Positions 17,818-25,812 of a stretch of DNA of 47,883 nucleotides are shown here, piece by piece. Every line of letters begins with the position of its first letter. Position 1 is the first letter of the stretch. The position numbers and the translations under genes were made by a program. The notes below the pieces were generated by a model. It did not search any database. It saw nothing but the letters and a program-made list of their open reading frames with translations, and had not been told where the DNA came from. Source of the stretch: Hyphomicrobiales bacterium (GTDB lineage Bacteria > Pseudomonadota > Alphaproteobacteria > Rhizobiales > Rhizobiaceae); contig UCKM01000013.1 of assembly GCA_900473175.1 (NCBI GenBank), positions 103,914 to 151,796 of the forward strand, written 5' to 3'.

Positions 17818-17894
17818 GCGGTCGTAGCTCAGTTGGTTAGAGCGCAGGATTGTGGCTCCTGAGGTCGGTGGTTCGAGCCCACCCGACCGTACCA
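17818..17894 (+). tRNA. tRNA-His (anticodon GTG)
   Basis: A complete cloverleaf: 7-bp acceptor GCGGTCG / CGACCGT, D arm GCTC...GAGC, anticodon stem CAGGA/TCCTG with GTG at 17852-17854, T arm GGTGG-TTCGAGC-CCACC, and an encoded CCA. Position 73 is A, the 1-72 pair is G-U, and the base before position 1 is C, so there is no encoded G-1. Lack of G-1 with A73 is the known alphaproteobacterial form of tRNA-His, read by a divergent HisRS. Confidence 0.97.
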
Positions 17895-18186
17895 TTTAAG
17901 CCCAAATCAAAGAGCTGGAAGTTGAACGGGTGCAAGCCCGATTTCGTTCTTGTCGATCCCTCCACCCCACTTGTTCAAGTCGATCGTGCCCAAAGCTGAC
18001 GCGCGTCCAAAGGCGCATACCGATTGCACGAGCCAGTTAGACTACACGCATTGGCAGCGCGACCCTCCAGGGCTTAGGCTTCTGGTTGCAATCGAGCAAT
18101 CCCCGGTAGAACGGTTGTCACAATTCTGACGCATGATGTGCTGGGGGAACTGCCCTTAAGGTGCACCCAATCAGGGGAGGTGAATT

Positions 18187-18693
18187 GTGAGCGACAAGGT
18201 CTTTCACGTGCTGTTTCTGTCGCAGCGCAACTCGGCAAGAAGCATGATCGCCGAAGCAATCCTCAACCGCATCGGCCATCCTCACTTCATTGCTTATAGC
18301 GCGGGCGTCGATCCCGCGAGCGGGATCGATCCCGAAACGCGCGAGCTTCTTTCGGCTACGGGTTACTCCCCAGATACCCTGCATCCTAAGCATTACCGGG
18401 ACTTCGGCGCCGGGGATGCGCAGAAACTCGACTTCGTCTTTACGCTGAGCGATACCGCAGCCGGTGAACCGCTGCCAGAATGGCCGGGCCTGCCGGTCAC
18501 AGCGCACTGGGCTTCGTCGGATCCTGTCGCGGCAACGGGGGAGCCGTGGGAACGCAAACAGGCGTTTTCCCGCGCCATGGCGGAGCTCGAACGCCGGTTG
18601 AAGATATTTATCAATCTGCCGCTCGCCTCTCTGGATCGACTGAGCATCCAGAGCCATGTCGATGAAATAGGCCAGTCAAAGCCGAAGGAGTAG
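18187..18693 (+). CDS. ArsC/low-molecular-weight phosphatase-like protein lacking the catalytic Cys
   Basis: A 168-residue protein with the fold signature of thioredoxin-coupled arsenate reductases and LMW tyrosine phosphatases. The P-loop should be CX5R(S/T); here it reads SQRNSARS, with Ser12 (TCG) in place of the nucleophilic Cys. The rest of the fold is kept: YSAGV near residue 39, the FGAGDAQKLDFVFTL region, and HWASSDP near 99. Without the Cys, the usual reductase or phosphatase chemistry is not expected, so a regulatory or binding role is possible. A GTG start follows GGGGAGGTG. The gene stands alone, with no ars genes nearby. TCG differs from both Cys codons by more than a simple reading ambiguity. 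Confidence 0.82.
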   Translation: MSDKVFHVLFLSQRNSARSMIAEAILNRIGHPHFIAYSAGVDPASGIDPETRELLSATGYSPDTLHPKHYRDFGAGDAQKLDFVFTLSDTAAGEPLPEWPGLPVTAHWASSDPVAATGEPWERKQAFSRAMAELERRLKIFINLPLASLDRLSIQSHVDEIGQSKPKE

Positions 18694-18747
18694 AACCGGG
18701 CTGCTCGACCTGATTTCGAACGGCAATCGCGAAATGGAGAGAACTCG

Positions 18748-19044
18748 ATGGCAACCCCATTCGAACAGCAGCGTTCAGGACGCATGACGAGCATGCCGTT
18801 TCCGACCGTGACAGTACAATCCGACCACAGCGGAAAACGGCGTAATATTGCGTCCATACCGGAAGCGGCTGAATTCCTGCTCATGGGCTGGCCGGTTCAT
18901 GACGGCGTCAAGCTGAAACTCGCACGCAAGAGATGCCTGGACGCGCTCGATGGACGTGAGACGGTTACGAATGCGCGGGCGGCCTTCATCGAAGCCGCCA
19001 AGGAGGCCCGCATCTTCATCGATTACAGCAAGCCTGTCGATTGA
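18748..19044 (+). CDS. DUF982 family protein
   Basis: A 98-residue protein with the DUF982 pattern: a short strand pair, then IASIPEAAEFLLMGWP and a helix with the conserved RKRCLDALDG, followed by AFIEAAKEARIFI. The family is common and multi-copy in rhizobia, and its function is unknown. The start follows GGAGAG. It lies 54 bp downstream of the ArsC-like gene on the same strand, so they may share a transcript. Confidence 0.85.
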   Translation: MATPFEQQRSGRMTSMPFPTVTVQSDHSGKRRNIASIPEAAEFLLMGWPVHDGVKLKLARKRCLDALDGRETVTNARAAFIEAAKEARIFIDYSKPVD

Positions 19045-19049
19045 ACTTG

Positions 19050-19244
19050 CTACTTTGCCTTGCCCAGCCGGATCGTCTTGGCTTCGGTATCTGCCAATGC
19101 AGTCTTGATGGCATTCAAAAACTCCTCGGGATTATCGATGGAGATGTTGACGCTCTTGGGCTCCTTATAGGGGTTGTAACCTGAAAATTTGAGGTTTCCT
19201 GTTTCTTCTTCGTATCTGATTTCGTGCAGTTCTCTTAGGCGCAT
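19050..19244 (-). CDS. small hypothetical protein
   Basis: A 64-residue protein, lysine- and glutamate-rich, with alternating beta-like segments (LHEIRYEEETGNLKFSGYNPY) and a C-terminal helix (EEFLNAIKTALAD). The start follows GGAAG. It converges with the DUF982 gene, 5 bp apart. Composition looks like real protein rather than a shadow frame: it has no runs of Arg/Ser/Pro. I do not recognise a family. Confidence 0.6.
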   Translation of the reverse strand: MRLRELHEIRYEEETGNLKFSGYNPYKEPKSVNISIDNPEEFLNAIKTALADTEAKTIRLGKAK

Positions 19245-19598
19245 GGGGCTTCCGATCGCGTGTATTCATAGGTAAGCAGCGTCACATATCCGTTAAAGTT
19301 TTGTCACAATCAACCGCGTCCCGGTTGCATTCCAGGGCGGAAGCCAGGCAACTGACGTTTTCGCGCCATAATTTCTTCATTCGCCATACGACCAACGGCG
19401 TTAAAGGCCATCGGATTGCCATCATTGAGACCCTTGGTCTATGGGGAGAGCTTATAAGTATGGTACGGGAAGCTGCTATGGCTGATACCGATACTTTGCG
19501 ATATAAGCCAAGCTGGCCGGCCAACCGCCCGCGGTTGCCAAATTCATGTTGAATTCCTTTATTATTCAACCAACACCGAACATTGGATTGAAGCTTAT
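19245..19598. other. intergenic region before the protease gene
   Basis: About 350 bp without a supported gene. It is AT-richer near 19540-19600 and should hold the promoters for the minus-strand small gene and for prc. I see no clear promoter boxes, palindromes or terminators. An 83-codon plus-strand frame inside it lacks a good start and family resemblance. Confidence 0.5.
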
Positions 19599-21731
19599 AT
19601 GCGTGTAAAATACTGTCTGCTTTGGGTTTTCCTGGCAATTGCGCCATCCGCCCAGGCGCTGGAAGCCGGTCAGCCAACAGTCCACGCACCAACGCAGCAA
19701 CAAGCGCAAGCGGCCCGCCTGAGTGCACAGTTTCTGACACGCTTCCACTACAAACCGGTACCGCTGGACGATGCCTTGGCTGCCAAGGTCATCGATCAGT
19801 ACATCAAGCTGCTCGACCCCGAAAAATTCTTCTTCATCCAGGCGGATATCGATCAGTTTACGGCCGAAAAAACCAAACTCGATGAGGCGATCTATAGCGA
19901 AGATCTCCACATCCCTTTTGCCATTTTCAATCTGTACGAACAGCGCGTTGTCGAACGCTTGACATATGCACGCCAGTTGCTCGATCAGGGCTTCGATTTT
20001 AGTCAGAAGGAAGATTATTCTTTCGTGCGCGATAAGGGACCGTGGCTGAAATCCGAGGCCGAAGCCCGGGATCTGTGGCGCAAACGTGTGAAGAACGACT
20101 GGCTGCGGTTGAAATTGGCGGGCAAGGCCGATGCGGAGATCCGCAATACGCTGGGCAAGCGTTACGAAAATTCCCTGGCGCAAGTCCATGAAAACAAAAG
20201 CGATGACGTATTCCAGATTTTCATGAATGCCTATACGACATCCATCGAACCGCATACCGATTATCTCGGCACGACGGCGGCTTCGCAATTCGATATCTCG
20301 ATGAAGCTTTCCCTGGTTGGCATAGGCGCTGTGCTGCAGGAGAAAGACGATTACGTCACCATACGCGAATTGGTGGTGGGCGGCCCGGCACAATTATCAG
20401 GCAAGCTTGCGGTGGGTGACCGGATTGTCGGCGTCGCACAAGGCGCGCGCGGCGCGATGACCGAAGTGGTCGGTACGCGCGTCGACGACGTGGTGAAAAT
20501 GATACGCGGCCCCAAGGATTCGATCGTGCGGCTCGACATACTGCCGGCCGGTGCGGGACCGGACGGCAAGCATCGTCTGATATCCCTGGTACGCGACAAA
20601 ATCAGCCTGGAGAAGCAAGCCGCCCAGAAATCCACCATATCGATAAAGACCGGCGAGACCACGCGCAAAGTCGGCGTGATTTCACTGCCGGCATTCTACG
20701 AGGACTTCGAGGCGCGGCGCAAAGGCGACAAGAATTTCAAAAGCGCCAGCCGCGATGTGGCTGCACTCCTGACCGATCTGAAAAAGGACAAGGTTGACGG
20801 CGTCCTGATCGATTTGCGCAATAATGGCGGCGGTTCGCTGAGCGAAGCGATCGATCTGGTCGGCCTGTTTGTCGGCAAAGGCCCTGTGGTGCAGGAGCGC
20901 GATGCGAACGGCGATGTCAAAGTGGAAAGCGATGACATGCCCAAGCCCGCATGGACCGGTCCGCTCGCCGTGCTCATCAATCGAGGCTCGGCATCTGCCT
21001 CCGAGATTTTTGCCGCCGCAATACAAGACTATGGACGCGGCGTCATCATCGGCGAACCCAGCTTTGGCAAAGGCACTGTGCAAACCATGGTCGACCTTGA
21101 CGAGCTGACCCACAATAAGAAACAACAATATGGTGAGCTGAAGATGACGGTCGCACAGTTCTTCCGCATCAATGGCGGCACCACGCAGCTTCGTGGTGTA
21201 ACGCCCGATATTGCGTTGCCGGGCTTCTCGGACACCGAAAATTTTGGCGAATCGAGTTATGACAACGCACTGCCGTGGTCGCAGGTCAAACCCGCAACCT
21301 ACGTGCCGAGTGGCGATGTGAATAAATTGCTGCCACAGATCCAGAGCCGCCACGATGCACGGGTTGCAAAGGATGATGACTTTCAACGCTTGGCAGAAGA
21401 TGCGACCGAACTGAATGCCCAGCGCAAGAAGGGCTCTGTCTCTCTCAATGAAACCGACCGACGCAATGAAATGAACCGACAGGCAATCCGCCTCAAGTCA
21501 CGAGACCAGACGGATGAGAACGGTGACTCGGCCGATCTCGCAATTCAGGACGACGGTTTGCAAGCCAATGAGCGCAGCCTGAGTGCTGATATAGCAGCTG
21601 AAAAGGCGCGAAAGAACGCCAAGGATGTCCTGTTGAACGAAGCCGCATACATTCTTTGCGACGAAGCGGATCTGCTTCAAGCCGATAAACAGACATCGGT
21701 ACAGCCTCCTGTCAGCGCAGCCCCAAAATAG
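19599..21731 (+). CDS. prc: tail-specific (C-terminal processing) protease, Prc type
   Basis: A 710-residue periplasmic serine protease of the Prc/Tsp (S41A) type. A signal peptide of about 20 residues precedes ALEAGQP. Then come an N-terminal domain, a PDZ domain (about 235-340; GIGAVLQEKDDYVTI, then LVVGGPAQLSGKLAVGDRIVG), the catalytic core with the Ser in RGSASASEIFAAA and the Lys in PSFGKGTVQT, and a C-terminal DUF3340-like helical region (SLNETDRRNEMNRQ). It trims C-termini of envelope proteins. Rhizobial genomes usually carry a shorter CtpA of about 440 residues; this long form is typical of gamma- and betaproteobacteria, so horizontal origin or an additional paralogue is possible. The ribosome-binding site is weak. 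Confidence 0.93.
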   Translation: MRVKYCLLWVFLAIAPSAQALEAGQPTVHAPTQQQAQAARLSAQFLTRFHYKPVPLDDALAAKVIDQYIKLLDPEKFFFIQADIDQFTAEKTKLDEAIYSEDLHIPFAIFNLYEQRVVERLTYARQLLDQGFDFSQKEDYSFVRDKGPWLKSEAEARDLWRKRVKNDWLRLKLAGKADAEIRNTLGKRYENSLAQVHENKSDDVFQIFMNAYTTSIEPHTDYLGTTAASQFDISMKLSLVGIGAVLQEKDDYVTIRELVVGGPAQLSGKLAVGDRIVGVAQGARGAMTEVVGTRVDDVVKMIRGPKDSIVRLDILPAGAGPDGKHRLISLVRDKISLEKQAAQKSTISIKTGETTRKVGVISLPAFYEDFEARRKGDKNFKSASRDVAALLTDLKKDKVDGVLIDLRNNGGGSLSEAIDLVGLFVGKGPVVQERDANGDVKVESDDMPKPAWTGPLAVLINRGSASASEIFAAAIQDYGRGVIIGEPSFGKGTVQTMVDLDELTHNKKQQYGELKMTVAQFFRINGGTTQLRGVTPDIALPGFSDTENFGESSYDNALPWSQVKPATYVPSGDVNKLLPQIQSRHDARVAKDDDFQRLAEDATELNAQRKKGSVSLNETDRRNEMNRQAIRLKSRDQTDENGDSADLAIQDDGLQANERSLSADIAAEKARKNAKDVLLNEAAYILCDEADLLQADKQTSVQPPVSAAPK

Positions 21732-21811
21732 AAGGCTGATCACATATGAATTTGGCGCGCAGATAGCGGAAAACCCTTGGCGGACAAAGTGCTGCTTGCA
21801 CGAGTGCCATA

Positions 21812-21828
21812 CGTGGTTCGACAGGCTC
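21812..21828 (+). repeat. dispersed 17-bp repeat, copy 2
   Basis: CGTGGTTCGACAGGCTC, an exact inverted match to positions 1-17. It lies in the 250-bp gap after prc. That gap contains no other clear feature. Confidence 0.55.
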
Positions 21829-21982
21829 ACCATGAGGCTCGGATGCCTATTCGCGGTTGCGCCTTGCAGCGCGATCTTCGTGCGACCGGCGCCGCGGCGT
21901 TGCGTTGCCTGCGACACCATCCTCGCTGACATTCTTGCGGGGGCAGAATCACAGCTTGCGTTAGGCGTGGATCACGATCTGG

Positions 21983-22291
21983 TCACCACGATGTTGATGG
22001 GGTCGAGCCCTGTCCGGTTGTGCACGCGTCGCCATCATGGCCACGGCCCTTACCGCCGCCACCACCTTTGCCGCCACCGCCCCCTTTGCCACCGCCACCG
22101 CCGTTCCCCCCACCGCTACCGCCGCCGTTCCCGCCTCCGTTGCCACCGCCACCTTTGGCGAGCGCCATCCCAATAACGGTTGCCGAAGCGATCGCCCCTC
22201 CAGCAACGACAAGCAAGACGCGGCGCGATACAGACGATCGGCTGACTGACGGGATTTGCAGCTTGACCTCAATTTCGAATACATCCCTCAT
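21983..22291 (-). CDS. small membrane protein with a glycine-rich tail
   Basis: A 102-residue protein in three parts: a short cytoplasmic N-terminus, a single membrane helix or signal (VLLVVAGGAIASATVIGMALA, about residues 25-45), and a C-terminal half dominated by Gly-Gly-Gly-Asn and Gly-Gly-Gly-Lys units, ending with CTTGQGSTP. The ATG at 22291 follows a strong GGAGGGG site 6 nt away; an upstream in-frame codon at 22324 has no such site. Arg-Arg before the helix and the Gly-rich tail suggest an inserted or exported protein. The DNA is a run of imperfect GCCGCCACC-type repeats, prone to slippage. No function is recognised. Confidence 0.6.
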   Translation of the reverse strand: MRDVFEIEVKLQIPSVSRSSVSRRVLLVVAGGAIASATVIGMALAKGGGGNGGGNGGGSGGGNGGGGGKGGGGGKGGGGGKGRGHDGDACTTGQGSTPSTSW

Positions 22292-22501
22292 GGTCCCCTC
22301 CGAATGTTCACTGGAGTGATACAATCGCGATGCCCATTCCTCCGCGGGCAGCCAGCAATCGCACCCAGTTGCCGAAGTATGAACCCACTTTGGCGGAACA
22401 CACGTCGCTCATATGGGCTAAGCCATAGGCATTGTGCGAGATGGGATCGGCGGCAATTCATAATGTTTGCGGGCGTCGATGTTTCGTGCCAATGAAACGG
22501 C

Positions 22502-23179
22502 ATGCGTATATTGCTCGTAGAAGACACGCGCGATGTGGGGGAAGCCATCTGCAAGCGTTTCGAGGCGACAGGCCATGCCGTCGACTGGGAAACCAATGGC
22601 CGTGATGCCGCCGAGATCATCGATTTCACCGAATACGCCCTGATCATCCTCGACGTCATGCTGCCCGGTATGAATGGCTTCGAGATTCTCAAGCATATAC
22701 GCAAATCCGGCAATGCGGTTCCCGTCCTCGTCTTGACGGCGCGCTCCGAGATCGATGACCGTGTCGGCGCTCTCGATCTTGGAGCAGACGATTACCTGGT
22801 CAAGCCGTTCGACTTTCGTGAGCTTGAAGCAAGGGCCCGTGTGCTGATGCGCCGGCACACCGGCGGCGAAGCGACAAATCTCATCAAATGCGGCGATATC
22901 GCCGTGGATCGGGCCGCGCGTTCCGTGCATGTCGGCAAGCGCGAAGTGCAGCTGAAACGGCGCGAACTAACATTGCTCGAGGTGCTCGTGGCACGCCCGG
23001 GGCGCGTTTTCAGCAAGGATGAACTGCTGGACCAGATATTCGGCTTTGATGAAGCCGCCAATACCAATGCGATCGAGCTTTATATTGGCCGCCTGCGCAA
23101 GAAAATCGAAGGCGCCAAGGCACGTATCGTGACGGTGCGCGGTCTCGGCTATCAGTTGGTGTCCGACGATGCGCCATGA
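22502..23179 (+). CDS. OmpR-family response regulator
   Basis: A 225-residue regulator with a receiver domain (acidic ED at 7-8, phospho-acceptor D51 in LDVMLPG, T79, K101 in KPFD) and a C-terminal winged helix (about 130-220; ELTLLEVLVARPGRVFSKDELL, then VRGLGYQL). It resembles the TctD/QseB branch. Its stop overlaps the kinase start by 11 bp, so the two are translationally coupled. It probably regulates its own operon and unknown targets. Confidence 0.95.
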   Translation: MRILLVEDTRDVGEAICKRFEATGHAVDWETNGRDAAEIIDFTEYALIILDVMLPGMNGFEILKHIRKSGNAVPVLVLTARSEIDDRVGALDLGADDYLVKPFDFRELEARARVLMRRHTGGEATNLIKCGDIAVDRAARSVHVGKREVQLKRRELTLLEVLVARPGRVFSKDELLDQIFGFDEAANTNAIELYIGRLRKKIEGAKARIVTVRGLGYQLVSDDAP

Positions 23180-24554
23180 ACGATCGCTCTTCGCGCGTCT
23201 TGCCCGGCGCATTTCCCTGGTACTCGGTGTCGGTGCGGCGCTGCTCGTGACTGCGGCCTGGTACTATGCCGAGACTGCCGCCAACAAGGCCTACGATCGG
23301 CTGCTGGTCGGCGCCGCATTGCAGATGGCCGAGAGCCTGTCGGTTGAAGACGGAATTTTGACGGCGCGGCTGCCGACCTCGGCGTTTGAACTGCTTGGCC
23401 TTGCCGAGCGCGACCGGATTTTCTATCGCGTCATCGACACCAACGGCCAGACCCTGACCGGCTATGACGATCTGCAAAGTCCGACGCCGCTTGATGACGT
23501 GGATAATGTGCCCCGCGTCGAAGAGGGCATCTACAAGGGGGAGCCGGTGCGCATTGCCAGTGCGACGCGCGTGCTTGCCGATCCAGCGGTATCGGGCGAG
23601 GCCTATGTTATCGTTGCGCAAACCAACGAAGCACGCTCGGCGCTGACACGCGAACTGACGTTGCGCGCTACAGGCCTCGTATTCATCATGAGCCTGCTCG
23701 CCTTTGCCGGTGCCATGCTGGCCATTCGCTACGCGCTCCAGCCCGTGGAACGGCTGGGTGCGGCGGTGCACCGCCGCGACCCGCACGACCTGACGCCGGT
23801 ATCCGTCGATGTGCCGCGCGAACTTGATCCCTTCGTCGGTTCGATCAACCACTTCATGGGCCGGCTCAATGAACGGGTGGACCTGCTGCAGCGTTTCATC
23901 GCCGATGCCGCCCACCAAATCCGCACGCCGTTGACCGCGCTCTCCGCCCAGATCGATCTCCTCGGCGCCGACAAGCTCGACAAGGCCGGCCGTCAGCACT
24001 ACGAGCGGGTCAGGGAGCGAACAGGCGAACTCGCCCGCCTGACCAACCAATTGCTGAGCCACGCGATGGTGATCCATCGGGCCGACTCGGTGCAGCTGGA
24101 GCCCATCAGCCTGGTCGATGTGGCGCGCCGTGCCTATCGCGCGGCCATTCCCATCACCGTCGATCCGGACATCGTCATCTCGTTCGAAGCGCCGGACGAC
24201 CGGCCCTTCGTGCTTGGCGACGCGGTCAGCCTGCGGGAGGCGATCGTCAACGTGATCGACAATGCCTTGCGCCACGGCGCGCAGCACAGGCTCGAAGTGC
24301 GGGTCGGCGCAAGCGATACCGAGGCCTTTGTGGAAGTGGTGGATGATGGGCCAGGCATTCCGCCTGAAGGCTGGGAGAAGGCGACCCAACGCTTTGCCAC
24401 CTCGAAGTCGCATGAGGGGAGTTCCGGCCTCGGCTTCGCCATCGCGCTTGAGGTGGCAAATGCCCATGGCGGCACTTTGAGCTTCAGGGCGCGCGACGAG
24501 AAAGGCTTTACGGTAATTTTGACCCTGCCGCTTTATACCGGGGTGGTGAAATGA
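23169..24554 (+). CDS. sensor histidine kinase, TctE-like
   Basis: A 461-residue inner-membrane kinase. The first membrane helix is at about 13-33, a periplasmic 2CSK_N-like domain at about 34-160, the second helix at about 166-186, a HAMP-like linker, then HisKA with ADAAHQIRTPLTAL (His249) and a HATPase domain with NVIDNALRHG and DDGPGIP. The HQ in the H box is normal for the TctE group. Its stop codon overlaps the next ATG (ATGA), linking it tightly to the binding-protein gene. The periplasmic domain is probably the input, directly or through that protein. Confidence 0.95.
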   Translation: MRHERSLFARLARRISLVLGVGAALLVTAAWYYAETAANKAYDRLLVGAALQMAESLSVEDGILTARLPTSAFELLGLAERDRIFYRVIDTNGQTLTGYDDLQSPTPLDDVDNVPRVEEGIYKGEPVRIASATRVLADPAVSGEAYVIVAQTNEARSALTRELTLRATGLVFIMSLLAFAGAMLAIRYALQPVERLGAAVHRRDPHDLTPVSVDVPRELDPFVGSINHFMGRLNERVDLLQRFIADAAHQIRTPLTALSAQIDLLGADKLDKAGRQHYERVRERTGELARLTNQLLSHAMVIHRADSVQLEPISLVDVARRAYRAAIPITVDPDIVISFEAPDDRPFVLGDAVSLREAIVNVIDNALRHGAQHRLEVRVGASDTEAFVEVVDDGPGIPPEGWEKATQRFATSKSHEGSSGLGFAIALEVANAHGGTLSFRARDEKGFTVILTLPLYTGVVK

Positions 24555-25660
24555 TCGTTTTTTCGCCGCGCTGGATCCTTGGCTTGGTCTTTGCATTTAT
24601 CTTCATGGCGTCGGCTCTTGCTGCCGAGGACAACAAGACAGTTTTCCCAGCAATCGAGAGCGAGACGGGGCGCCTGACGATTTATTCGACGACCGATCTT
24701 GCGGCAATGAAACCGCTTATCGAAGATTTTCAGAAGTCGTCACCGGGCATTGCCATCGACTACCTTGAATATTTGACCAACGAACTCAATTCGCTGGCCA
24801 GCGAAGCCTGCCGCAAGGGCGAGCCGCTCGGCGATCTGCTGCTCTCATCCTCGGTCGACCAGTTGCTCAAGCTTGCCAATGACGGTTGCGCCGCCTCGCA
24901 TACGTCGCCGGAAACCGCACGCGTTGCCGGTTGGGCCAACTGGCGCGACGAAGTCTTTGGCTTCACCTACGAGCCGGCGGTCTTCGTCTATAATAGCCGC
25001 CTGGTTCCGCCCGCCGAAGTGCCGCGCACCCATGTGGAACTCGCCGACCTTTTGCGCGAACGGCTCGACTATTATCGCGGACGTGTCGGCACCTATGATA
25101 TCCGCCTTTCGGGTATCGGCTATCTCCTCGCATTCAACGATGCCCGGCAGACCAACACGGTCTTCGGCCGCCTTCTCGAAAGCATGGCGCGCGCCTCGGC
25201 CGTGGCCCGCTGCTGCACCGGTGAAATTATCGAAGAGGTTGCCAAGGGCAATCTCTATATCGGCTACAATATGCTCGGTTCCTACGCCTATGAGGCGGCG
25301 CTGCGTCACCCACACTTACGCATTGTGGTTCCGAGGGACTACACGCTGGTGTTGAGCCGCGGCGCGCTCATTCCGCGCGGCGCCAAGGAGGCCGACCTCG
25401 GTGCCCTGTTCCTCGATTACCTGCTTTCGGAACGCGGCCAGTCAGTTGCGCGCAGCAGTGCTTTCTATTTCACGGAGACCGGCGGATTGCCGCCCGATGT
25501 CGATGGTCCGCAGAACCTGAAGGAGTCCGGCATCGCCCAGCCGATCCGCATCGGACCGGCGCTGCTCGCGGTTCAGGACCGGGCACAACGCCAACGGTTC
25601 ATCGAGGATTGGTCGCAATCCCTGATTGAATTGAACAGCCCGGCCTGGACGCGGGAATAA
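24551..25660 (+). CDS. extracellular solute-binding protein, COG1840-like, coupled to a two-component system
   Basis: A 369-residue secreted protein: signal peptide to about residue 24 (ASALA-A), then a type II periplasmic binding fold (RLTIYSTTDLAAMKPLIEDFQ, central GYNMLGSYAYEAAL, late LFLDYLLSERGQSVA). It resembles iron(III)/PgtC-type binding proteins. There is no permease or ATPase nearby, and the gene overlaps the kinase gene by four bases, so it more likely presents a ligand to the kinase than feeds a transporter. PgtC in the phosphoglycerate system has a comparable role. The two cysteines (RCC at about 219-220) could form a disulphide. The ligand is unknown. Confidence 0.88.
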   Translation: MIVFSPRWILGLVFAFIFMASALAAEDNKTVFPAIESETGRLTIYSTTDLAAMKPLIEDFQKSSPGIAIDYLEYLTNELNSLASEACRKGEPLGDLLLSSSVDQLLKLANDGCAASHTSPETARVAGWANWRDEVFGFTYEPAVFVYNSRLVPPAEVPRTHVELADLLRERLDYYRGRVGTYDIRLSGIGYLLAFNDARQTNTVFGRLLESMARASAVARCCTGEIIEEVAKGNLYIGYNMLGSYAYEAALRHPHLRIVVPRDYTLVLSRGALIPRGAKEADLGALFLDYLLSERGQSVARSSAFYFTETGGLPPDVDGPQNLKESGIAQPIRIGPALLAVQDRAQRQRFIEDWSQSLIELNSPAWTRE

Positions 25661-25812
25661 AGCCGCGGGAATTCAGCCCAAACATCCGAAATCCTGTGCG
25701 CGAGTCGGGAGATTTACCCGAGATTTCGCTGAATCTTGCGCGAAAAATCCGCGTTCTCGCACGGCCTTATCAACCGGAACGCGAAAAAAGGTTGTGGCCG
25801 CGCGCATCAGCC

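Noticed and set aside
19301-19552. 83-codon frame upstream of prc
   Set aside because: No ribosome-binding site, no family resemblance, and mixed composition typical of non-coding DNA.
22040-22150. Tandem repeat tract as a CRISPR-like array
   Set aside because: The units are 6-9 bp, continuous and in a reading frame that encodes Gly-rich protein; there are no spacers.
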